Shown here: piece by piece, positions 1 to 13,100 of the stretch
How the letters are laid out: every line of letters begins with the position of its first letter
How positions within the stretch are numbered: position 1 is the first letter of the stretch
Source of the DNA: Pratylenchus scribneri
Taxonomy: Eukaryota > Nematoda > Chromadorea > Rhabditida > Pratylenchidae
NCBI GenBank assembly: GCA_030063045.1
Contig: JAQSEB010000045.1
Location: 1,550,001-1,614,000 of the forward strand
DNA: 64,000 nt
Direction: 5' to 3'
Position numbers and translations under genes: made by a program
Notes under the pieces: generated by a model
Databases searched by the model: none
Told to the model about the DNA's origin: nothing
What the model saw: the letters and a program-made list of their open reading frames with translations, nothing else

Positions 1-1174
1 GAATTAATTCAACTCACATTCATTTAGAGGAAATGATTTTTCGATACAAGTTCCCATTTTTTATTCAATTTTTTTTCTCCATTTTGATTATTACTTACTT
101 ATATTTTTGAGACTGAACACCCAACAGAATTTTCTAAATAATTCTTCAAGTGAATAAAGCATATTTTAAATTATTTTATAACTCTGTTTTAGATGAATCG
201 ATTAGAGAAAAATTTATTGTATTTAGCAGAAAATGCAAAATTTTATGACAAAAAAATTTTAAAATTGTCCAAAATGGGAGCTCATTATTGGGTGTAATTT
301 TTGTCATTTCATTATATTTGATTAAACATTTTGGTACCAATATTTTCTACCGAATAGCTTACTTAACCCAATGGTTTCAAAATTTTATTAATATTTTAAT
401 TAATTGCCTAGATATCGAAAAATGCGCAAAATTTGATGAACTAAAAAATAAAATTTAACAAGAAATCTTTAAAATTTAATTAACCCTTTTGCATCGTTAA
501 CATAAAAGTAAGTTCATAAATGCAAATTTTGACCCAATTCCCTCAATCGAATTCTGCTTCGATTTTATTCCAAACCCTCACAAACATCGCGCTTTAATAT
601 TTATACCAAATGAAAACTTTTTGTTTGGCCATCGGATTTGGTCAGGTCGCGGTTTATTCTGCTCTTTCCCTTAAAAAGCCAACTTCGTTTATTCCAGCCA
701 CACCTATGTCTTTAACAAAATCGCCAAACCTTCCATCATAGTGTTTAGTCACCATTCATCCAAAATCTGAACAGCAAACCTGAGCCATTCTTTAGGCTAT
801 AGCTCAACAAGAAAGAAACCAATTCAAATAAGCGATATAATATTTGAAGCTCTAAAATCCTCTAAAAATTGCCTTTTCTATAAAATTTAAAATAATTTTT
901 TCGAATTTATTAGAATCAAAGCCATACAATTTTTTAAAGTAATAAAATTTAGATATGACAAAGTGTAGTGGAAACTTTGGGCTTAAAAATGGTTTATAAC
1001 TTACTCAAATTGGTTGATTCATTGTTGAGTTATTATTATTATGGCGAAAAGAACGGTATCCATTGACTGTACTCCCTCCATTTTTCCCATTTAACCTACA
1101 GCAAAAATCATTCTTCTTCGATTTTCTTCTCTATTTGAAATCTTTCTAATAATTCCAAAAATAAATTATGTAGA
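1..1174. other. 5' flank of the RhoGEF gene
   Basis: AT-rich sequence without an open frame worth reporting. It should contain the promoter and possibly non-coding first exons of the RhoGEF gene, but I could not identify either. Confidence 0.5.
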
Positions 1175-4100
1175 ATGAATTGTAAATTATCCATTCCGAT
1201 TATGAATGAATTAAATGACGACAAAAATCCTCTTCTCGATTCTAATAATGAATTGCCAATTTTGAGTCCGATTCGGGTGGAATGCCAAAATGTGGATGGG
1301 GGTAAAATTCAGTGAAAAATACAACTTAATAATTAATAATGAAAAATTTTACAATTTAGTTTAAAAATTAATAAATTTTTATCCAAATTAAAGATTGCGT
1401 CGTTGAATTGAGCGGAAATCGTCGAGTGGGCATTCAAAGACTTCAGGAGCTTTTGCTCACACGATTTTGCTTCATTTCCGGTTTGTATTATTAAATATCT
1501 TACCCATTAATATTAGATTTTATATTCAATGAAAATTCATATTTAGCGAATTTAAAATTAAATTTTTATTTCATAATTTTGCCATGGGGATGGAAACGAT
1601 CTAGCGTCGATGGCGATAGAGCCATATTTATTTTTTTTATATTTTTATTAGGCATAAAAACAGCTTCAAAATGTTATGTAAAATTTTATTTTGATTTTTA
1701 AACCTAAATTTAATCAAATACCGTTGATTCTAAAATTTATTTTTTTGGCAATTTTTTTCTTCAGCTCGATAAATATTCAAACATTGGCTACAAATTTTTT
1801 ATGAATTGGAAAAAAACATGTCTTGAATGTGAATTAAACATAATATTCAAGCAATATTTTGCATACCATAAATAAATTTAGATTGAATTTTTATAAAAAA
1901 GAATTAAATTTTTTGTGAACATTAAAAAAATCAAAAAAAGCCTATTCGAAAAAAAATTTATAATAAATTAAAAATAAAATAATTCCAAATTTTCTAGCAA
2001 ATGTTTTAAAATTAAATTTTAAAAATTGGTAATTCTGATTATTTTTTATTTTAAAAAATAAATTTTTGTAAAATAATATGTAAAATTATTTGAGCTTTTT
2101 TCCAATCTGTAAATAAATTTTCATTCAATTTTAATAAAAAAATGAAATTTTTGCCAGAATTAAAAAAAGCTCAGGGGTTTGATCGAAAAAATTTGTAATA
2201 ATATTTTTCTTTTCAATCAGAAATATATTTTTTTTCTAATAGATGAGCTTAAGTTTAAACTGTTAATTAAAATTTAATTCATAAATTTTCATCGATTTTA
2301 AGGTCTACGCACAGTCAATGGCCATCCAATCATCAATTTTCCCGACTCCCGAACCACCGGATTGAGTTTCGAAGATTACGAGTTGATGTTGGATTATTTG
2401 ATGCAAACATACAGGGATGAAGAATTGCCATCTTCTTCTATGTCTTCCGAACAACAACAAATGCAGCATTCTGAATCAACCGAATGGATAGTGGTGGTGG
2501 ATCGAAGGCAAGATCGATGGTCTTCAGTGCGGACGGTCATTTCTTTTCTATTGGTTAGTTTAATTCGTAAATTTTTAAAATCCATTATCTGCATTCAAAT
2601 TTATTTATCTTCATTCTACGAAAATTATTCATTTTTAATTATAAACGCTAAAATTGGGTATGAATATGAGAAAATAACCAAATTCTGAAAGGGGATATTT
2701 CATTGAAAATTGTAAAATGTTCTCTACAATTTAGCTTTTTTTATATTTTTGATCTATTATAATAATAATAATAAACTCGATTTTTCTACAGGAAAATTTA
2801 CTTTTTTTAAAAATAATTATTTGAAATTTTCAATTAGAAAAGTAAATTCTTTAGGGAGTGTTTAAGGTTTTAGAATGGCTTATACTCTTCCTAAATTTGT
2901 TAATGTTACTCTATTGTTGTATTATGACCAAAAGAACAGGCCCAAGTATAAGTATAATAATAATAATGAATAATTTTGTTTTCTTTTGTGGTTATCAGGC
3001 GAGTCTTTTTTCCTACTCATAAAAAATTTGCTTGAAAAATTTTATAAAATTAATTTTGTTAAGGAGTAAATATAAAAAATATGACGAAATGGAAGAACAG
3101 AAAAATCTAAAAATATTTTATAAAATTAAAAAAATAAAAATAAAAATCGTTCTCAATTGTCAATGGACTAAGCAATTTTGCAATAGTTGAATTTAAAAAT
3201 AAATAAATTGGAATATGAAAGAAAAATAAAAGAAAGAGGAATATAAGGAATTTGAATTCAAATATTAAAAAAATATACAAAAAAAATATACATTCATTTT
3301 TCTGGTTTGGGCGAATCAAGTTTTTTTAGACTACAAAAAAATAATTTCACAATATTACGAAAAATTAAATTTAGAAAAATAAAAAACTATATGTATGTTG
3401 AAGCCAATGGGTAAAATCAACTTTAATTTAAGCCAGCCTATTTCTAATTAAAACTCGGCTCTCTAATCCTTCTTTATGGCCAAGATGACATTAAAATCAT
3501 TCAATTAATTGATTAATCCTTTTTATTTCGAAGAATTTTTCTAAAAATATAGCTCTAATCTAAATTTAATCTATTTTTGGGACCACCTTTGCCCTAGAGT
3601 TTTCTTCCATCTCCATTGCTCCTTTTCAACCCTCTTAAAAATCTCAATCCGGTCGCCAAAGCGCGAGCGATTAACCACAAAATTCCCGGCGGCGCCAGAG
3701 AAAATAATCCTCCAATCACCTCTATTCATCCACAGATTCACAATCCGCATTTTTTCAATAGCAATTTTTCCGCCTCATTTTGTTTTGTGTTGCAACTTGC
3801 AGGCTCTGCCGGACATTAAAAAAATTTCGACTGGTTCTCCCCCAGCATTCCAATCGGTCATTTCATCAAAATAATAGCCTCCTCTGGGCAGCTGGTTTTT
3901 CAACGTCCAATGAAAATTGGATGAGTTAATTTGAAATTGGTGTAGAATGTAGATCTGTGAGAATTTTTTGCAGCTTCCCATAGATTATTGTGTCTAGAGG
4001 AATGTTGTATTTTCATTTTCACACCATCCAACAAAATTAGCCCAGCACCGCAGAAATTTATTTGCATATCGCGAGACGAGGGCAGCTTCTGGGAGAACAA

Positions 4101-7100
4101 AAACTCATCTTTTCCAATTTTATTAGTCCCTTAAAAACGAGAAAATTATGAATTTACTCACAAAATCATTAAATTTATCCAAGTTTTATTTTATAGTATT
4201 ATTATTCTTAAATTTTTTGTGCAATAATTTGGGGTTGATTTATATTATGGACCAATTTTTACATTACAATATATGCAAAAGTTATGTGAAATAATTTATG
4301 GAAAGCAACCAACAATAGTGAAAATGATAAAAATTAAGTGGTTAATTCATCAGGCATCAATTTCACATTTCACTATTTTTCTACTTATTATTTCACAATC
4401 AAAATTCGAAATACTCTTTTGAAAAAAGTTATAAAAGAGAAATAAGCTTTACCTAGATTTGTCTTGCATGAACTTTACCTTCTACAATTTTATTTATTAT
4501 TTTATTTTTATTTTTTTTTAATTTTTTGAGCTTTTTCTGTTTGCCTCAATGTTAGTTAAATGATACTAAAAAACCTTTACATTTTTAAATTTGTTTAAAA
4601 ATTAAGTGAAATAATTTATGGAAAGCAACCAACATAAAAGATATTGATATGTATTGGCGAATTCATCGCATTCTCTTATCAATTTTCTTATTTCTCTATT
4701 CTCACTCACAATTCAGTCAGCCGTTAAGCTTAACTGATTAGAATGTAAATATTTTTTAAGGCTTCTAAAAATTCTTTATTTAATATTTTTATAGGAAAAA
4801 TGAAAAATAGCTAAATTTTTTGCAACCCATAATTTTTTCATTATTAATTTTTTCTAAATTTGTTAAAATAATGACTAAATAAATAATTGAAGGCCGGCAA
4901 GTCCAATGACAATAAAAAATATTTTGTAATAAAACTAAAATAAATTTTAAAATATTAAATTCAAATTTTGAATCAGTCAAAATATAAAAAATATTTAAAT
5001 CGATAGTTGTTTTAATGTACATATAAACACTAAGATGGCCTCAAGTCTTTTAAAATGGGCCTTTGAAAATGGTGGTTAAAAACAATGGCCCTCCGATTTC
5101 CCCAAAGGAATAATGTGTGGTTGTTAGGTTGGCATTGGCCAGCACCAAAAGAACCATTTAAAAATAAACAAATCTTCGCTTTACACAATTTCATTCCTTC
5201 TTTACCAGCAGTGGCATTTTTATGCTTTTCTCAACTGCAATTATTTCTTTTCATTTTATTTTTTAAAATATAAAAAATTATTTCATTGTTGAATATTCCT
5301 ATAATTTAATCCAATTTTCAGAGCTACTTTCCTCAACAAATCCACTTGATTTTTTTGCTCAAACCCGAGGGTGTTTTGCAACGTGCCATTGAATACGGAT
5401 ACAGAGGATTGCTGGAGGGCTGTGAAAAATTCAGGGTAAGCTTTTAGAGAAAGAAAATAAAAATAATATTGGGAAAATTTTATAAATTAAACGATTATTT
5501 TTACAGTTTAATTTGACGGAATTTTTACCCAATAATTTTGTACGGGAATTTGGATCGAATTAAAATAAACTAAAAGACAACAAAAACAATTTTAAGATAT
5601 CCATATATCCAATAGCTAAATTTTTATTTTTTTAAGAATATTTTTTCAAACCCAGAATTAATTTTTAAACTATTTTCATAAATTTCAATCAAATTTTTAA
5701 TCATCAAAAAATGTCCCGCTCATAAATTATTACAAATTTTAAACTAAAAAAAATTAAAAAGCTACAAATTTTTAATTTCCACGAAATTATGTACTTTTTT
5801 AAAGATACATCACTTTCTATGAATTATGTTCTAAAAAACAAAGAAGCACAAATCACAACTCTATATAATTATTAAAATTTTAAATAAAAAAAATTAAAAG
5901 AAAAGTCAGCCGTGTTTGCTAAAAAAAACAAAACTTTGCTTTAAAAAATTATGCGAAAAATTTTATCTTTTTTTGTGAAATTATTCAATTTGCAGATTTT
6001 GATTTGTCAAAACACGGGAGAATTGCACGATTTCATTGAGCCGAACTCATTAACAATGGATATTGGCGGCACCATTCGGCATAATCATGTGGAATGGACA
6101 ACACACAGAATAGTGAGTTTTCCAAGGCTTTCTGAGTCTCAAAATGGTAGTTAAAAGGTTTAGGGTAACAAAACTAAAAATTTTTGAAAGCCGAAAATTT
6201 AAGTTTGCGAATCATCAAAAGCAATTAATAGCTAATAATAATTTAATGTGCTTATTTATTTAAAAATAACTAAATAAAGCATTGTTTGCCCAATCAATTT
6301 TCATTCGAAGGAAAAAATCCTCAAAATTGTTTTTTTATATTCTCACTACTTTGTTTAGCTCGATTCCATATTTAAAACATTAATTGTTTGTTCCTTTATT
6401 TCTTCAAAAATTGTTCCACTCATTCATCTATTTTACACTTGAGGAAAATAAAACAATACATATGAAAAATGTTGTTATAAGAATTATATATTTTTGATTG
6501 ACAAACTTTTATGCCCTTCTGGAAAATTGAGTACAAATGGAATTGGTTATTTAGGCACTGGACAAATGGACAAAAAATTTCCGGCAATTATATTGAAAAT
6601 TAAATAATTATGTATTTTTATTATTGTGTGTCCTGATTTTACAAACGACCGAATTCTCCATCTAACAATTTTAATGAATGATAAATTTCCAAATACTATA
6701 TAATTTTTATCCTCAATCCGATCATTATTTCCATTCAAATTCGTCTCTCATTCACACCTGCTGCACAGTCCATATCCTCTTTTAAAAGTGCGCGAAATAG
6801 AAAAAATCCAAGCTGCTACATCCTTCCATTCATTCCACATAATCTTCATACAAACAAATGTGACGGAGGGATTTTCGAGAGCCACTCCATTCATTTGCGG
6901 AAAAAGGCAGACTTGACGATGAATTTGAATAAAACAGAATTTATGAATGGAAAAAAGAGGAAAACCATGAATGAATGAATGGAATGACGGGAAAACGGCC
7001 GTCACATCTCTCATCAACAAGTTGGCGCGACGGCGGATCAAAACGCTTCAATCTGAATTGGACATTGAATAGAGCTTTTGAGTAGCCGATTTTCGAGGGA

Positions 7101-10100
7101 TAGGGCTACAACCTCCTCTTTCGATCTGAATATGTCCGTATTTGCCTTTTTGACTTCTCATCAAATTGTGCTTCAAGCAAATCCGATCAAAAATTTTCTA
7201 AATCAGGAAAATGGTACCAAAAATTAGAATTATGTGCTAAAAATCGGGTATATGAAATTTTATTTTTGTGAATTCTATCTAAAAATGAAATATTCACTAT
7301 TACAAAATCTAATTGATAATTCTTTAAAAAAAGAAGGCTCCATGGTCCATGCTGTTGTCACCAGAAAATTTTTTAAAAATTCTAACGCAAAATTCATATA
7401 ATCCACCAAAAATCAAAAAAAAGTGCCATTTTTCAAAATAATTAACCTTTAAGATCAGGCATTATTTCTGATCGGATTTCTATATTATATCTCTATCTCA
7501 TAATTAAATCCGCTAAAAATCTCAGACATTACCCATCTGACCAAATTAATGTCCACTATAAGTTGGCTAGGCGGGTTCACCTCACTTCGTGCCCAACGTC
7601 ATCAAATGCCAATTTCGACCTCCCCATCGTCACCATTGTCCCATTCTTCCCATTCATCATCCACCTATATCAGTTATACGCAACGTGGATCCGATGGTGA
7701 TTTATTCGAGTGGATTCGTCGCTATCCTCGTCGCATCACCACCTCCATATCTCCGTGGCCTCCGCATCCCCATCATCCTAATCAACAGAAAATTGGAAAC
7801 GGGGATTCGGCGCTGAAATTAGTTCAAATTGAAATGGCAATTGTTAAAGTTGGATTTTTTGATTTTTAATTATTTTTATTGTAAAGCTGATTGGTGAAAA
7901 TATTTAAATATATGTTAGTTGAAATATTAAATGGGAAATATATAATTTGTTGAAAAAATTATTCAGAATTTTATTCCAGTACTATAAATCTTGTAAGCAA
8001 AAGCAATTAATAACTCTCGTAAAGAAGCATTATTGAATATGTTTTGTCCTTAAGTTTAATCATCTAACTTATTTTTGGGAGTCATTTAATTTGGCAAAAA
8101 AAAATACTGAATTTGGCAAAAATCTTTCGTGTCGAAAAATATTATATTTTTGAGGCCATATAACTTGGCCAAATCAGACTTCTTTAAGATTCCCTAACCC
8201 CTAGCCCTTAGCCCCTAATCCCATCCTGCCCTGAACCCTAACCCTAGCCCTAAACCCCTAGTTAGGGCCAAGTTATATGGCCTCAAAAATATAATATTTT
8301 TCGACACGAAAGATTTTTGCCAAATTCAGTGTTTTTTTTGCCAAATTAATATTATCTCCTTATTTTTGAACCAAAATTTAAAATTTAACCCGTTTAAATA
8401 TCCTTTAATATCATTCGATATCTATTGACGAGATTTAAACAATTTTAAATTATATCCATAAAATTAATGGTATTATCGTAAGCAATCACAACTGGCATAA
8501 TATCAGATTCTTTTTTAGCATTTTTTGACTAATAAAATATCAATGAGTAATATAACTCTCTCTAAAATTAATATATGAAAATTAATTTTCCCCTAAATTT
8601 CACAGGACATTGAACGAATGAAAAGTTCGGCACGGGTGATCGCCGAATCATTGAGTGAATTTGGCAAATGTCTTCGCGAAACCGAATTACCAAACGATGT
8701 TCAAAGCACTGGAAAAATATTGGAGTTGCAACAGCAGGAAAGGGATGCCATAAAGGAGGATTTTCGCATTTCAATACGAAAAGGAATGCAATTGCTCCGC
8801 CAAGTCCGGCAATTGGATCAAAAGTAAGGCTGAAAATGAGTTTAGAATTTTGTTTTATGGTAAAATTATTGGAACAATTTATATAGCATTTTATTGGGCA
8901 TAAAAATTAGCTATAAATGATACAAAAACATTGATTTCTATTAATTTTTAGCCATAACTTGGCCGATAATTCGTTGGTTTAACTAAAAAATTAATTCTTT
9001 CGAATAAATTTTTAATTTATTTAATTATTAAAATTATGTTTTAATTTAACCCTCTTTGTTTCCCATAAATATTCTGGCTGACATCGAATACCCATCCTTT
9101 CTTTTGGATAAAGATACAAAAGAAATGGAGAGACAGAATGTTAAATTCGGAAAATAAGATTGCTGCCTCCTTCTCCTTATTCCATCCTCTGCCTGCTTCC
9201 CATAAACATATCATTGGATGATCCACCCTTTCCTATATATACGACTTGTAAATTTTGCCTTCTGTGTCGATCGCTTGGGCCGGTGTGCCCCAAAGGCTGA
9301 GGAAGGCGCCCACTGGCTGAAAGAGTTGTGACCACGGTTCCGTGTGAGGCCATCGGCAAAAGGAATGTTGTGCCCCGTTTGCCATTGGCTGAATGCGATG
9401 ACTTTTAAACCTATCTTCTCAACCTATATATCTTGTGGTGGTGGTGACGGTGTTGTGACGCGGGAAAGATGGGCAGTTTCGTCTTCATGCCCCCATCTTG
9501 CACAACTCTAAATCTGATCAGAACACAGCCTGACAGAAATGTCAAAAAGTGGCTCGCTTTCCGGTGAAGCAGGCGATCGACCCAATTTTTTCACATTTCA
9601 ATTTTTTCTTCTATCTTTTTGTGAATAAAAATATCAATTAAAAATGTATTATATACTCTCTATAGTATTTTTGATATTTTTTTGGCCATAACTTGGTAAA
9701 TTTTCAACATTGGCCCATGCTTTTGATATCATTTACTTAGTAACTAATTCTATGCCCAACAAAATGATATATAAATTTATCACCAATTATCACCATCATT
9801 TTTATTCAAATTCCAAATTTTTATAATTTTCAGTCCTTTGAGTGAGCAACTTTCACCAAGTCGACTACAAAATGTGATGGCAATTGAGCGAATGGTTTTG
9901 TTTAATAAAAGTTGAATTCATTTTTATAATACTGTTTTTTAGATTGCCCAATTACAGGACACAGAGAAAAGCTTTGACACTTTCTGGCAAAAACATAGGC
10001 AAAGACTTTTGTGCTGTCTAGAATTACGGAGATTTGAGGATGAATTTCGGAAGGTGAGGGCTTATAATTATGAGTAAAAATGCCAAATAAATTAATGAAA

Positions 10101-13100
10101 CAAATAAGATATTTTCAGTTACAAAATGTTGCCAATAAATAACTTTTATTTCATAGTAAATTTTATGTATTTTTTAGCCTTGAGTTACTACAATGTCTAT
10201 TTTATGCAAATAGAAGGATTAGGAGGGAAATGGGAAATTTAATGGAGGAACATTCAAACCAAAATCCATGATACCAGCGTTTGAGTACCTGGATTCTTTT
10301 TTGATTGAGTACCGTATTCCATTTTGACCTATAATACGACGAGAAACAATTAATAAATAGAAAATAATATACAATCGTAAATCCCATAGTATCCTATACA
10401 AATTGGAGTTTAAAAAATAAATTGCATATTAATTGACACTAATTTTATGAAGAAATACCGCTTTTATACAACAAATTATTTTAATTTCCAAAAATTAGAA
10501 AAGCCACTTTTTAGAAAAAAAAAGACTTCCATTGGCATATTCCATTATTGAATTTGTTGCCCCCTTGTTGAGTTGTAGGCCAAAAGAACGGCCTAGTCAA
10601 ATATTCAATTGGCGGTTTGCCTCTTTCCCTCACTGGCGGGCTAATTTTGAATTTGCATACTTATGATGGGCGAGAATGGAAAGAATTATTGATTTTGACG
10701 ATGAAAGTGGGAATATAGGACCATTTGCTTGGTTTAAGTGTTTGGGCTTTCTTCTTTAGCACTTTTTCGATATATAAAATAGACGTAAAACATGGATAAT
10801 CCTCATCCTCATATCAAAAATAAATATAAAATTCTCCAAATTTTCAGCTACAAAATTGTTTTGCCAAGCATATGCTTCATTTGGAAGATCATCATGATGT
10901 TGGCAACAGTGAGGCGAGTGTGGAAAAACTCTCCATTGAACATGAAGAATACCGAAAACTTGCTGAAGTAAGCTAGGGAGGAAAAATGAGGCAATCAATT
11001 CAATAAGATTTAGAATTCGTATCCCTTAAATTTTTAATTTTAAAATTTTTTTCTATGAATTTTCGAATTTAAAAAGGATGCGAATTATTCATGATAAACT
11101 CAGGATAATATACAAAGATTTTGTAATAAAATTCCAATCTTTGAAGGCCGATGCCTTGGAGGCACGTAAACTCCGAGAAAGAGGCCAACGATTGGTGCCG
11201 CCGTGGAGTGGAATTACTTTCGATTGCACCGTTAGATTTGCTAACAGCCGGTTGTTCCAACAATCTGGCCATTTACGAACACGCTCTTTCCACTCTTGAC
11301 GACTTTCTTGCCGAAGGAGACCAACTGAAGATGGATGCATTGGTGAAAGTTCAACAAAATGAAGATTTAATTCTGTTGACCAATAATACCGATACTTCAT
11401 CTCTTTTGGCACAGGTGAATTTTAAAAAGAATGAGAATAGGCAAAATGGGATTTTGAATACTTTGGTCATTCTTTGGCCATAACTCAACAACGAATTACC
11501 AATTAAGAGGAAAGCAATATTGGTTAATCCCGTTTGGTTAGATTAATTCCGCCTGGTTAGAATAATTCCGCCTGGTTGAGAATAATTCCGCCTGGTTAGA
11601 ATAATTCCGCCTGGTTAGAATAATTCCGCCTGGTTAGAATAATTCCGCCTGGTTAGAATAATTCCGCCTGTTCTTAAATAAATTTCTATAATTCCTTCAC
11701 AGGTCAATGAACGAATTGACGACATACGAAAACTGAGCCGAGCTCGTCAAGAAGCCCTCCGAAAATTGAGTGCCGAACGCCGGGCCCAATTTGAAGGAAC
11801 CCAGCATGAACGAAGAATAAACAGTCGGGAACGTCCCATCCAAGTGGTTTCACCAGAGAAGATCGGAGCCCAAAAGATGGCGAGAAACAATCAAGTGAGG
11901 AAAAAGTGGAAAATGTAATTGTAATTTTTGAAAGAGGCGGTATACCAACAACCATTGGGGATAATAAAATGGTTTGGGGATCTAATATGATAAAGTTGCT
12001 GGATAATTTAAAAGTATTTTATTGCCCATTATATTAGAGACAAATGATATCAAACATTGATTTTTATTTTGGACTGAAATAAAAATTTGCCAAAAAACTT
12101 TTCATTTAACTAAAATTAGTGTTAATGGCCAATTCAAATATTCTAAATTGGTCAATACTTTTGATAATAATTCTGTAGCTAATTTTTTTAAAAATAAAAT
12201 ATTAATATAATAATATCCAGCAGCTTTAGCACAATCTGCATTAGACGGTCTTTGGTCCCAAACAGAAATAATAATAATCCCCAGCTTAAAATCTGGATAA
12301 AAGAAAAGTTAACAAATAATTTAATTTGGATGGGAATACCTTTTAAAATGCGATAATGTTGCGTTCTTTTAAAATATTTCCCCAATTTGGCTCGTTTTTG
12401 GTGCCGCCTGGCACCCCACCCAATAACCAAAAGACCCAAACCAATTTCCATTTTCCCCTTTCTTCGCCCTTTTTGCGCCACACTAACAAATCTACTTTAG
12501 CCAGTACCAAAAAAAATTAGAAAGGAGAGTTGGCTAAAAATTGCCCAATTTTCTGGCCCGCTGCTGGCCCATTGACTTGGTCATTTTGGTGGAAGGCGAA
12601 AAAACATCTGGCCCAACTAAAGCAAATATCCAGAAGTGAAGTTTTATTAAATATTATTTTTGCTCGCCATCAACCAGTTTAAAAATTAAATTGGCCCAAT
12701 AGCCAACACTCTGACCATACGATCATTTCTCGTTCTCAATATTTGTGCCCTCCGGTCATTTTCAACCCTCAAGCTCTAATCATTAGAAGGCCTTTCAAGT
12801 ACTGTACTGCCATTTAAGTCAAGCTAGGCTATTTCTTTATCATATTTCAATAAGGCAATAATCAATCAGGGAAAGCGATAAACCATTGGAAATCCCAAAG
12901 TTTCCTCAACAAAATCAAATTTAATAAAATTCAACTTTTGAAATAGTTAGATGTCTCTCATTGTAATGCACTCGAATTTTTTGGATAAAAACGTTTTTCT
13001 TGCAAATTGTAAAAAATTTTCAAAAAATAGGAAAGTTACTTTTTATATGAATCTAGGGCTATCGAATTGCATATCGACTTCCCAGATTGATGTTAACAAG

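Noticed and set aside
7549..7869. 106-codon Ser/His-rich ORF as an extra RhoGEF exon
   Set aside because: The flanking RhoGEF exons already join in phase 0 and match the family without it. It lacks a convincing donor and family resemblance.
8171..8265. Telomere-like CCCTAA words as a chromosome end or internal telomere
   Set aside because: They are irregular, under 100 bp and enclosed within a TTAA-flanked palindrome.
10202..10401. Overlapping minus-strand ORFs of about 60 codons
   Set aside because: Short AT-rich frames within a RhoGEF intron with no start context, splice partners or domain.
11520..11672. Regular short repeats as a CRISPR array
   Set aside because: Units abut without unique spacers, and the genome is clearly eukaryotic.
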